NCBI GenBank assembly: GCA_964637845.1
Contig: CAZWXI010000069.1
Coordinates: forward strand, 1 to 17,456
Length of the DNA stretch: 17,456 nt
Source: PGYU01 sp964637845
GTDB lineage: Bacteria; Bacteroidota; Ignavibacteria; Kapaibacteriales; UBA2268
Reading direction: 5' to 3'
Shown here: positions 7,865-14,218 of the stretch, piece by piece
Layout: each line of letters starts with the position of its first letter
Numbering within the stretch: the first letter of the stretch is position 1
Program-made: the position numbers and the translations under genes
Notes under the pieces: generated by a model
Database searches by the model: none
Told to the model about the DNA's origin: nothing
Seen by the model: the letters and a program-made list of their open reading frames with translations, nothing else

Positions 7865-7909
7865 TAATTTTGCGATATTTTACAAAATTTGTATTATTTT
7901 GTCATTCAT
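7865..7909 (-). other. 5' continuation of the PolX-like gene interrupted by an in-frame TAA
   Basis: On the minus strand, ATG 7909-7907 reads MNDKIIQIL, then TAA at 7882-7880, then NIAKL directly into the annotated LEIKGEN. The PolX N-terminus normally reads without a break in the form 'M.NkeiaeIL.eIA.LLEIKGENPFKI'. The stop therefore occupies a position that family members fill with Lys or Glu (AAA or GAA, one base from TAA). It could be a nonsense mutation, a sequencing error, or a sign that translation truly begins at a later non-ATG codon. Confidence 0.6.
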
Positions 7910-7986
7910 ATAATTTCTAAAAATGAATTTAATAACTAAAACGAAAATAATTATAAATTGAGAAAAATCTAATATTAGTTAAATAA

Positions 7987-8658
7987 ATGATTAAGATTGA
8001 AGACGTCGCTAAATGTATAGACCATACAATTCTGAAACCGGAATCGAGTTTTGATGATGTTAAAAAATTATGCGACGAAGTCAAGGATTATGGCTTTACG
8101 TCAGTATGTGTCTTACCATATTTCGTAAACTATGCAAAAAATCTGATGGTGAGGCGTGACAAGGTGTGTACAGTAGTTGGATTTCCGCATGGCTCATCTT
8201 TTCTTTTTACAAAAATAGATGAATGCATGCATGCCCTTAAACATGGTGCGGGCGAGATTGACATGGTCATAAATATACCCGCTTTCCTTGCCAAAGACTA
8301 CAGAACCGTTGAAACAGAAATTGCCTCAATTGTTGAACTCACCCACACTTATTTTGCGAAGATAAAGGTTATCATAGAGACCTGCTTGCTTACTGAGCAA
8401 CAAAAAATTGATGCCTGCACTATTGTGAGTTCTGCCGGTGCAGATTTTATAAAAACTTCAACGGGATTTTCGCACGCTGGCGCAACAATTCACGATGTAG
8501 AACTTTTACGGAAATATTGCCCCGACGAGGTAAAAGTTAAAGCTTCCGGTGGAATTAAAACAGCTTCATTCGCCATAGATTTGCTCAAAGCAGGTGCCGA
8601 GCGGATTGGCACCAGTTCGGGAGTCAGCATAATTAATGAGCTTAGGCAGAAAAAGTGA
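7987..8658 (+). CDS. deoC: Deoxyribose-phosphate aldolase
   Basis: Cytoplasmic class I aldolase that splits 2-deoxy-D-ribose 5-phosphate into glyceraldehyde 3-phosphate and acetaldehyde, the last step of deoxynucleoside breakdown. The 223-residue product has the usual length of the short DeoC group. Key parts are visible: IDHTILKP at 11-18, VVGFPHGS at 63-70, D92 in GEIDMVINI, the Schiff-base lysine K156 in FIKTSTGF, and the second catalytic lysine K185 in VKASGGIK. The phosphate-binding end is AERIGTSSG. No other deoxynucleoside genes (deoA, deoB, deoD) are adjacent. It is divergent from the PolX-like gene across a 122-bp spacer and is followed by its own intrinsic terminator, so it is probably monocistronic. 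Confidence 0.96.
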   Translation: MIKIEDVAKCIDHTILKPESSFDDVKKLCDEVKDYGFTSVCVLPYFVNYAKNLMVRRDKVCTVVGFPHGSSFLFTKIDECMHALKHGAGEIDMVINIPAFLAKDYRTVETEIASIVELTHTYFAKIKVIIETCLLTEQQKIDACTIVSSAGADFIKTSTGFSHAGATIHDVELLRKYCPDEVKVKASGGIKTASFAIDLLKAGAERIGTSSGVSIINELRQKK

Positions 8659-8669
8659 TTTTTATTGCT

Positions 8670-8708
8670 ACCGGGACAATGCAGACTGTCAACCGGTCAC
8701 ATTTTTTT
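8670..8708 (+). terminator. Intrinsic terminator after deoC
   Basis: ACCGG (8670-8674) pairs with CCGGT (8693-8697), and GACA (8675-8678) with TGTC (8687-8690), with an AA bulge and an 8-nt loop. CACA and then seven Ts (8702-8708) follow. It begins 11 bp after the deoC stop and isolates deoC from the tryptophanase gene. Confidence 0.75.
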
Positions 8709-8748
8709 ATTATTTTTGAATAAATTTTAATCATTACGAAGGAACAAG

Positions 8749-10122
8749 ATGAAAACTTTGATAGAACCCTTCAAGATAAAGACGGTTGAAGAGATTCCGA
8801 TTACTGAAAGAGTTGAAAGGGAACAATTTTTAAAAGATGCCTTTTATAATCCTTTCTTTTTGCGTTCTGAGCATATTACAATAGATTTGCTGACTGATAG
8901 TGGAACTACGGCAATGAGTGCCAAGCAATGGGCCGGTCTTATGGATGGTGATGAAGCCTATGCCGGTAGCCGCAGTTATTATAAATTCGAAAGCATCGTT
9001 CGCGAAATAACAGGCTTCAAATATATAATACCAACACATCAGGGGAGAGCCGCTGAGAGAATTCTCTTTACGCTTCTAAAGGAAAAGGGCAAACTCATTC
9101 CAAATAATACACATTTCGACACAACTCGCGGCAATATTGAATACAACGGACTTGAAGCAATAGATATACCAAATGAATTAGGTGTCAGACCGGAAATCGA
9201 AGCACCATTCAAAGGTAATATGGACATAGATAAACTACGCCGTTTGATTGAGGAAAATGGTAAAGATAATATTCCCGTATGTATGCTTACAATTACCAAT
9301 AATAGCGGTGGTGGTCAACCTGTCTCGATGCAAAACATACGCGATGTAAAGTCAATTTGTAGTGATTACGGCGTTCCACTTTATTTGGACTGCTGTAGAT
9401 TTGCCGAAAACGCATATTTTATTAAGACTCGTGAGCCGGGCTATTCACATAAATCAATCAAAGAGATTTGTAACGAAATGTTTTCTTATGCCGACGGTGC
9501 TACAATGTCGGCTAAAAAAGACGGCTTATCGAATACGGGTGGATTTTTAGCGACAAATGACGAATCGTTAGCAGAGCAAGCCCGGTCGTTGTTGATTATT
9601 ACAGAGGGCTTTATCACATATGGTGGTATGACTCGGCGAGATTTGGAAGCTCTTGCTCAAGGATTTGTCGAAGTTATGGATGAACACTATCTCGAGTATC
9701 GAATCGGGCAAATCAAGTATTTAGGTAATAAATTACTCGAAGCAGGGGTGCCGATTTTAGTTCCTACCGGTGGGCATGCTGTTTATTTAGATGCCAAACG
9801 ATTTACTCCGCATATAGCTGCCGAGCATTTTCCCGCTCAATCAATTTTATGTGAATTGTATTTAGTGGGTGGCATCAGAGCTGTCGAAATCGGCTCTTTG
9901 ATGTTTGGAAAGCGTGATTCAAACGGTAATAATCTCGCTCCGCCTATGGAACTTGTCCGTTTAGCGATTCCGCGTAGAGTTTATACGCAAGCTCACACTG
10001 ACTATGTGGCCGAAGCTTGTGAAGAGGTATTTAAAGTACGCGAAAAGCTAAAAGGTTTCAGACTAACTTATGAAACAAAATATCTTCGCCATTTCACTGC
10101 AAGATTGCAATATTTAGATTGA
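8749..10122 (+). CDS. tnaA: Tryptophanase (tryptophan indole-lyase)
   Basis: PLP-dependent beta-eliminating lyase that cleaves L-tryptophan to indole, pyruvate and ammonia in the cytoplasm. The 457-residue product is full length. The PLP lysine is K257 in MSAKKDG, and Y71 in EAYAGS is the conserved active-site tyrosine. Tyrosine phenol-lyase is close in sequence, and the two are separated by a few residues. Here position 124 is Asp (HFDTTRG; Thr in the phenol-lyase), 381 is Ile (RAVEIGS; Arg in the phenol-lyase) and 448 is His (LRHFTAR; Phe in the phenol-lyase). All three fit tryptophanase. The start has a good ribosome site, AAGGAA at 8739-8744. TATTTTTG at 8711-8718 matches the Bacteroidota -7 consensus TAnnTTTG, though I see no matching -33 box. 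No tnaC-like leader peptide or tnaB permease is adjacent. It converges with the hexomutase gene. Confidence 0.93.
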   Translation: MKTLIEPFKIKTVEEIPITERVEREQFLKDAFYNPFFLRSEHITIDLLTDSGTTAMSAKQWAGLMDGDEAYAGSRSYYKFESIVREITGFKYIIPTHQGRAAERILFTLLKEKGKLIPNNTHFDTTRGNIEYNGLEAIDIPNELGVRPEIEAPFKGNMDIDKLRRLIEENGKDNIPVCMLTITNNSGGGQPVSMQNIRDVKSICSDYGVPLYLDCCRFAENAYFIKTREPGYSHKSIKEICNEMFSYADGATMSAKKDGLSNTGGFLATNDESLAEQARSLLIITEGFITYGGMTRRDLEALAQGFVEVMDEHYLEYRIGQIKYLGNKLLEAGVPILVPTGGHAVYLDAKRFTPHIAAEHFPAQSILCELYLVGGIRAVEIGSLMFGKRDSNGNNLAPPMELVRLAIPRRVYTQAHTDYVAEACEEVFKVREKLKGFRLTYETKYLRHFTARLQYLD

Positions 10123-10137
10123 TTTCTAAAAAATAAT
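10122..10137. repeat. 16-bp direct repeat, left copy at the foreign-fragment junction
   Basis: ATTTCTAAAAAATAAT occurs here, overlapping the last base of the tryptophanase stop, and again at 10352-10367 just after the Ns. The two copies bracket the GC-rich fragment exactly. This is what appears when two contigs that overlap in the same native sequence are joined without collapsing the overlap. Confidence 0.9.
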
Positions 10138-10341
10138 CCGCGAGGATTCCTTGATTACACACATCCGCTGGCAAGTCCTCATCACCCTCTTGGGGATGAT
10201 CCTGCTGGGCACATTGCTGGGTTATCTGGCCCTCACCTTTACCACGGTCATCGTCCCCGATGTGGGAGGTACCTACGTGGAGGGCCTGGCCGGCGCTCCC
10301 CGGCACGTCAACCCCATCCTCTGCCAATACAACGAGGTGGA
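10138..10341 (+). other. GC-rich foreign fragment at a scaffold gap: 5' end of an ABC peptide-binding protein gene
   Basis: This 204-bp stretch is about 60% GC by hand count, in sharp contrast to the AT-rich flanks. It reads open in one frame (TTG at 10151 or earlier): a positively charged start, a membrane segment (VLITLLGMILLGTLLGYL), then VPDVGGTYVEGLAGAPRHVN. The last part matches the mature N-terminus of family 5 extracellular solute-binding proteins, most like those I recall from Chloroflexota. The frame stops at ten Ns (10342-10351). The composition, the abrupt edges, the Ns and the flanking direct repeat together indicate a chimeric contig end or gap-fill error rather than part of this genome. 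A genuine transfer is possible but less likely. Treat any protein called here as not belonging to this organism. Confidence 0.75.
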
Positions 10342-10351
10342 NNNNNNNNNN
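10342..10351. other. Assembly gap of ten Ns
   Basis: Ten ambiguous bases mark a scaffold join of unknown true length between the GC-rich fragment and the resumed native sequence. Confidence 0.99.
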
Positions 10352-10367
10352 ATTTCTAAAAAATAAT
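10352..10367. repeat. 16-bp direct repeat, right copy
   Basis: Second copy of ATTTCTAAAAAATAAT. If the fragment and the Ns are artefacts, the native sequence probably runs from the tryptophanase stop through one copy straight into the terminator hairpin at 10369. Confidence 0.9.
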
Positions 10368-10368
10368 G

Positions 10369-10393
10369 CTTGTAATCTTTTCGAGATTACAAG
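10369..10393. terminator. Bidirectional intrinsic terminator between tryptophanase and hexomutase genes
   Basis: Perfect 10-bp stem CTTGTAATCT (10369-10378) with AGATTACAAG (10384-10393) and a TTTCG loop. On the minus strand the stem is followed by CATTATTTTTTAG, a good U tract for ending the hexomutase operon. On the plus strand the tail is weaker (GATTTATTGTTT). Its place between convergent genes fits a shared terminator. Confidence 0.8.
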
Positions 10394-10413
10394 GATTTAT
10401 TGTTTAAATAGTA

Positions 10414-11817
10414 TTATTTAAGTTTCAATCCCGCATCGATCAACAGATTGACCATATTTGCCGATGGTGCCTCGGCATAAAATCTTATTAGGGGTTCCGT
10501 CCCCGACGCACGAATAAGTAGCCAGCCACCATCAACAAAAAACTTGTACCCGTCGGTGTCTTGAGTGCGTAGGACTTTGAACCTGTCTAATTCTCGAGGT
10601 TTTTGCTTTGCTGCATTTAAAATTGCTGTTTTGACTTCTTCGGTGACGTAAACATCTCTGCGAGAAAATCTGTGGGGTCCGAATTCATTGTCTAATTCAT
10701 CACACAGTTCTTTGAGTGACATTTTTCGTTTAGCCATAATTTCAAGCACCAACAAAGAATTGAATAAGCCGTCACGCTCAGGAATATGAACGATTGAACT
10801 CAGTCCGCCTGATTCCTCACCGCCGATAAGTATTTTCACTTCATTCATCAATTTTGCAATATGTTTGAACCCGACCGGAGTTTCGTATAATTTGATTTTA
10901 TGCTTTTCGCAGAAAAGGTTTACCATATATGTTAATGAAACAGTTTTCGCAACTGCACCACGCTTCTTTTTGATTTCGTACAAATATTTGAGTAAAATCA
11001 TATAAGTGCGGTGCGAATCTACGAAGTTTCCTTCATGGTCAACTAAGCCAAGTCTATCGGCATCGCCATCTGTAGCAATCCCAATATCGTACTTTCCCGT
11101 TACAACTTTGCTCATCAATGTACCGAGACATTCTGCTATTGGTTCGGGATGGTCAATTTCACCAAATGATGGATTGTAAGTATCGTGAATTTCATCGGCA
11201 TTCGGAAGTAGGTGCTTAATCGTATTGATACCGGCACCATGCATAGGGTCATATAAAATTTTAAATTTTGCGGCATTAATGGCGTCCAAATCAATTTTTC
11301 TCTTAAGCATCCTCAAATAGGATTCAGAGGCAGAAAAAAGTCTTATCATTTTCAGTTTAACATATTCATCTAAAGTTCGGAACTTCATGACTGGGGGTTT
11401 GCCCCAGAGTTGTTTCAGTTCGCTTTCCAATTTAGCGATATCTTCGGGTTTTGCAGGACCGCCGAAATTAGCTTTGACTTTGTAGCCGTTATATAGAGGT
11501 GGATTATGACTTGCCGTTATTACAATTCCCAAATCCACATTTTTCTGCTTAGTATGATAAGATACCTGTGGTGTGGAAGCGAAATCATCCGACAAATAAA
11601 CTGTGATGCCTTGCCATGCAAGCACACAAGCAGTTTCAATCGCAAATTGTTTTGATAAAAATCTTGTATCATAACCCACAACTGCCGAATAATTCTTTGC
11701 ATCTGGATTGGACTTAATTATCAATCGTGCGGTTGCCAAAGCAACTTTCTGCAAATTTTCAAATGAAAAATCGCGTGCAATTAAACCACGCCAGCCATCA
11801 GTTCCGAATTTTATCAT
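10414..11817 (-). CDS. Alpha-D-phosphohexomutase (phosphoglucomutase/phosphomannomutase family)
   Basis: Interconverts hexose 1- and 6-phosphates through a phosphoserine enzyme, supplying sugar nucleotides and linking glycogen or polysaccharide metabolism to glycolysis. From ATG 11817 the product is 467 residues. An upstream TTG at 11847 would add ten, but homology begins at MIKFGTDGWRG and a purine-rich GGA sits 8 bases before this ATG. All four family sites are present: the phosphoserine loop TASHNP (S103), the metal loop DGDADR (250-255), the sugar loop GGEESGG (332-338, the GEESGG form usually linked to glucose specificity), and the phosphate-binding RASGTEPLIR (436-445). Glucose versus mannose preference cannot be fixed from sequence alone. 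It begins 32 bp after the enolase stop, so it is the last gene of the permease-pdxA-eno cluster, ended by the bidirectional hairpin. Confidence 0.9.
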   Translation of the reverse strand: MIKFGTDGWRGLIARDFSFENLQKVALATARLIIKSNPDAKNYSAVVGYDTRFLSKQFAIETACVLAWQGITVYLSDDFASTPQVSYHTKQKNVDLGIVITASHNPPLYNGYKVKANFGGPAKPEDIAKLESELKQLWGKPPVMKFRTLDEYVKLKMIRLFSASESYLRMLKRKIDLDAINAAKFKILYDPMHGAGINTIKHLLPNADEIHDTYNPSFGEIDHPEPIAECLGTLMSKVVTGKYDIGIATDGDADRLGLVDHEGNFVDSHRTYMILLKYLYEIKKKRGAVAKTVSLTYMVNLFCEKHKIKLYETPVGFKHIAKLMNEVKILIGGEESGGLSSIVHIPERDGLFNSLLVLEIMAKRKMSLKELCDELDNEFGPHRFSRRDVYVTEEVKTAILNAAKQKPRELDRFKVLRTQDTDGYKFFVDGGWLLIRASGTEPLIRFYAEAPSANMVNLLIDAGLKLK

Positions 11818-11849
11818 TTTTAATTCCGAATTTTGATTGTTCAACAAAC

Positions 11850-13130
11850 TTATCTTAAAATGCTTTTTCCTGCATAAATTCCGGCACCGCCAAGCTCGTC
11901 TTCGATACGCAGCAATTGATTATACTTAGCGATTCTGTCGCTACGGCACGGGGCGCCGGTTTTTATTTGTCCCGAATTAACGGCCACGGCTAAATCTGCA
12001 ATTGACGAGTCTTCGGTTTCACCCGAACGGTGTGATATAATAGTACCATAACCGTAACGTTGTGCTAAATGAATAGTGTCTATAGTTTCAGTCAAGGTAC
12101 CGATTTGATTTAATTTAATTAAAATTGAATTTGCAACTCCTTCCGCGATTCCGCGTGACAAGAACGAAGGGTTTGTAACAAAAATATCATCACCAACTAT
12201 TTGAACTTTATCGCCCAACGCTTCCGTCATGCTAAACCAACCCTCCCAATCGTTTTCGCCGAGACCATCTTCAATTGATACAATTGGATATTTGCTGCAT
12301 AAATCTACATACCATTGCACCATTTCTTCCGATGTCAGAAGATTTTCCGATGACTTGAACATTTTATATTTACCGTTGTCCCACATCTCGCTTGCGGCAA
12401 CGTCAAGTGCGAGAAGGACATCATCATTAGGTTTATACCCTGCTGCTTCAACAGCCGCCATAATCACTTCCAAAGCTTCTTCATTAGACTTGAGTGATGG
12501 AGCAAAACCGCCTTCGTCACCGACTGTTGTGCCATAAGATTTAGATTTAAGTACTGTACGCAAATGATGATAAATTTCTGTGCCCATTCTCAAAGCATCA
12601 GAAAAAGATTCTGCACCAACGGGCATAATCATGAACTCTTGGATATCCACGTTGTTGTCGGCGTGCTTACCGCCATTTAAAATATTCATCATCGGAACGG
12701 GTAAAAGTTCTGCTCTCATGCCACCGATGTATCTGTAAAGTGGCATTCCGTAGTATTCTGCACTTGCACGTGCTGTTGCAAGCGAGACAGCTAAGATTGC
12801 ATTGGCTCCGAGCTTCGATTTATTTTCTGTACCGTCCAACTCGATTAGCATATCGTCAATTTGTCTTTGCTCGGTTGCATCCATGCCTTCAAGTGATTCA
12901 GCGATTGATTCGTTGATATTTTCAACGGCTTTTTCGACACCTTTACCGAGATATTTAGACGTATCTCCGTCACGTAATTCATGTGCTTCGTGTTCGCCTG
13001 TGCTCGCACCTGATGGCACAATGGCAACTCCGAACGAACCATCTTCAAGTATTACTTCACATTCGACCGTGGGATTGCCGCGAGAATCAAGTACTTGGCG
13101 GGCGTAAATTTCATGTATTAGGGAACTCAT
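11850..13130 (-). CDS. eno: Enolase (phosphopyruvate hydratase)
   Basis: Glycolytic and gluconeogenic enzyme converting 2-phosphoglycerate to phosphoenolpyruvate in the cytoplasm. From ATG 13130 the product is 426 residues, the normal bacterial length. TGGAG about 9 bases upstream is one of the few clear ribosome sites in the window and decides this start over a TTG at 13145. Family motifs run in order: ARQVLDSRGNPTVE, the flexible loop PSGASTGEHE (39-48), E206 in GDEGGFAP, metal ligands D243 (ALDVAASE), E287 (SIEDGL) and D314 (VGDDI), catalytic K339 in LIKLNQIGT, SHRSGET at 366-372, and K390 in IKTGAP. No key residue is missing. It lies 95 bp after pdxA, a spacer holding a 17-bp perfect inverted repeat, so it may have its own promoter as well as read-through from upstream. 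Confidence 0.97.
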   Translation of the reverse strand: MSSLIHEIYARQVLDSRGNPTVECEVILEDGSFGVAIVPSGASTGEHEAHELRDGDTSKYLGKGVEKAVENINESIAESLEGMDATEQRQIDDMLIELDGTENKSKLGANAILAVSLATARASAEYYGMPLYRYIGGMRAELLPVPMMNILNGGKHADNNVDIQEFMIMPVGAESFSDALRMGTEIYHHLRTVLKSKSYGTTVGDEGGFAPSLKSNEEALEVIMAAVEAAGYKPNDDVLLALDVAASEMWDNGKYKMFKSSENLLTSEEMVQWYVDLCSKYPIVSIEDGLGENDWEGWFSMTEALGDKVQIVGDDIFVTNPSFLSRGIAEGVANSILIKLNQIGTLTETIDTIHLAQRYGYGTIISHRSGETEDSSIADLAVAVNSGQIKTGAPCRSDRIAKYNQLLRIEDELGGAGIYAGKSILR

Positions 13131-13167
13131 GTTTAAAAACTCCAAAAATTTTATTTTTTAAAATGGA

Positions 13168-13184
13168 TTAGAAATACTTTCTAA
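13168..13184. promoter_or_regulatory. Perfect inverted repeat in the pdxA-eno spacer
   Basis: TTAGAAA-TAC-TTTCTAA is a 7-bp perfect dyad with a 3-nt centre, 38 bp upstream of the enolase ATG. Its size and compact centre suit a dimeric regulator site more than a terminator, since the stem is AT-rich and no long T run follows on the minus strand. Chance is possible in this AT-rich spacer. Confidence 0.3.
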
Positions 13185-13225
13185 GTTATTAAAAAATTAC
13201 TAAATCTACAATGTTTTTTTCGGAT

Positions 13226-14218
13226 TTACTGCATTTTCTTTTTGCGTGCATTCAAAATTTTTACTGCGGAAATTAAAGCCGAAATCAATGATGCAGGCGA
13301 GGCAATACCTTTGCCTGCTATACCGTATGCAGTGCCATGGTCGGGTGATGTCCGCACTACGGGTAACCCCGCCGTAAAGTTAACTCCCGCCCCTTTTGCC
13401 AATAATTTCAATGGTACAAGCCCTTGGTCATGGTACATTGCAATTATGCCGTGATAGTGCTTGTAATCTTCATGGGCAAAAAAGCCGTCTGCTGGAAAAG
13501 TCCCTTTGGCGTAAATACCAATTTCACGTGCCTTTTCGATTGCGACATTGATGATATTAAGCTCTTCATTCCCTATTTTACCGTTTTCGCCTGCATGCGG
13601 GTTTAATCCCAATACAGCTATTTTCGGATTATCAATACCGAAATCTATGGTTAATGATTTATTGAATTGCTCAATTAGTACAAGTAATTTGTCGGTTGTT
13701 AGTAATTCGTGTACGCGTCTCAACGGTTCATGTATCGTTGCAAGAGCTACTCTCAACTCATCTTTAAACAGTATCATTAATGGGTCGGAAACTTTGCATT
13801 TGTCGGCAAGCATCTCTGTCTGTCCGGGATATTTGAAGCCCGACAAGTAAGCAGATTCTTTACTAATCGGCAGCGTGACTAAAGCATCGAAGCGATTGTT
13901 CAACGTTTGTACAATTGCCTTATCTAAAGATTCCACCGATAAAAGTCCCGCATTCTTTGTTACTTTTCCGAATTCTACAGGCGAGTAATTATCGCATTCG
14001 AGAATTTTCATATAATGTTCCGAAACGATTAATCTCTCGTTGAGCATGTCAATATCGTAGCCTATTTTGTCGGCATATTCTTTGAGTGATTTTGAGTTTA
14101 TTGCTAAATAGAATTCTGTATTCTTAAAAATTTGATTTGATGACATAAAGTCTGCTGATTTGAACAAAGTTTCGAGACCTATGCCGTTTACATCGCCACA
14201 AGTTACCACAATTTTCAT
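13226..14218 (-). CDS. pdxA: 4-hydroxythreonine-4-phosphate dehydrogenase
   Basis: NAD-dependent enzyme of the DXP-dependent pyridoxal phosphate pathway; it oxidises 4-phosphohydroxy-L-threonine to the precursor that PdxJ condenses. The 330-residue product has full family length. Motifs: TCGDVNGIGLE at 6-16, TLPISKES at 115-122, the metal-ligand histidines H163 (TIHEPL), H208 (NPHAGENG) and H263 (MYHDQG), and VRTSPDHGTAYGIAGKG near the end. The substrate-binding motif usually written GHTE reads GQTE (Q133), replacing the histidine equivalent to H136 of E. coli. Since the metal site and all else are intact, the enzyme is probably active. Its ATG overlaps the permease stop as ATGA, so the two are translationally coupled. 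It is the only vitamin B6 gene in the window, but tryptophanase nearby is a PLP enzyme. Confidence 0.93.
   Translation of the reverse strand: MKIVVTCGDVNGIGLETLFKSADFMSSNQIFKNTEFYLAINSKSLKEYADKIGYDIDMLNERLIVSEHYMKILECDNYSPVEFGKVTKNAGLLSVESLDKAIVQTLNNRFDALVTLPISKESAYLSGFKYPGQTEMLADKCKVSDPLMILFKDELRVALATIHEPLRRVHELLTTDKLLVLIEQFNKSLTIDFGIDNPKIAVLGLNPHAGENGKIGNEELNIINVAIEKAREIGIYAKGTFPADGFFAHEDYKHYHGIIAMYHDQGLVPLKLLAKGAGVNFTAGLPVVRTSPDHGTAYGIAGKGIASPASLISALISAVKILNARKKKMQ

Noticed and set aside
7865..7909. Recoding of TAA as a sense codon in this organism
   Set aside because: TAA ends several other intact genes here (efp, msrC, eno, pdxA), so general reassignment is excluded.
8659..8748. A tnaC-like leader peptide before tryptophanase
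   Set aside because: The 90-bp spacer is filled by the deoC terminator and an AT-rich promoter-like stretch; no short Trp-containing reading frame with a start is present.
8749..10122. Tyrosine phenol-lyase instead of tryptophanase
   Set aside because: Length and PLP-lysine numbering match the phenol-lyase, but positions 124 (Asp), 381 (Ile) and 448 (His) are all of the tryptophanase type.
10094..10327. Minus-strand reading frame across the tryptophanase end and the GC-rich fragment
   Set aside because: It spans the chimeric junction and has no recognisable domain.
10122..10367. Direct repeats around the GC-rich fragment as target-site duplication of a mobile element
   Set aside because: The inside holds only the 5' part of a transporter gene and Ns, with no transposase, no terminal inverted repeats, and a composition step exactly at the repeat. 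An uncollapsed contig overlap explains it better.
12229..13107. Long plus-strand reading frames opposite enolase
   Set aside because: They are serine/proline-rich antisense shadows of a highly conserved gene, with no start signals or recognisable domains.
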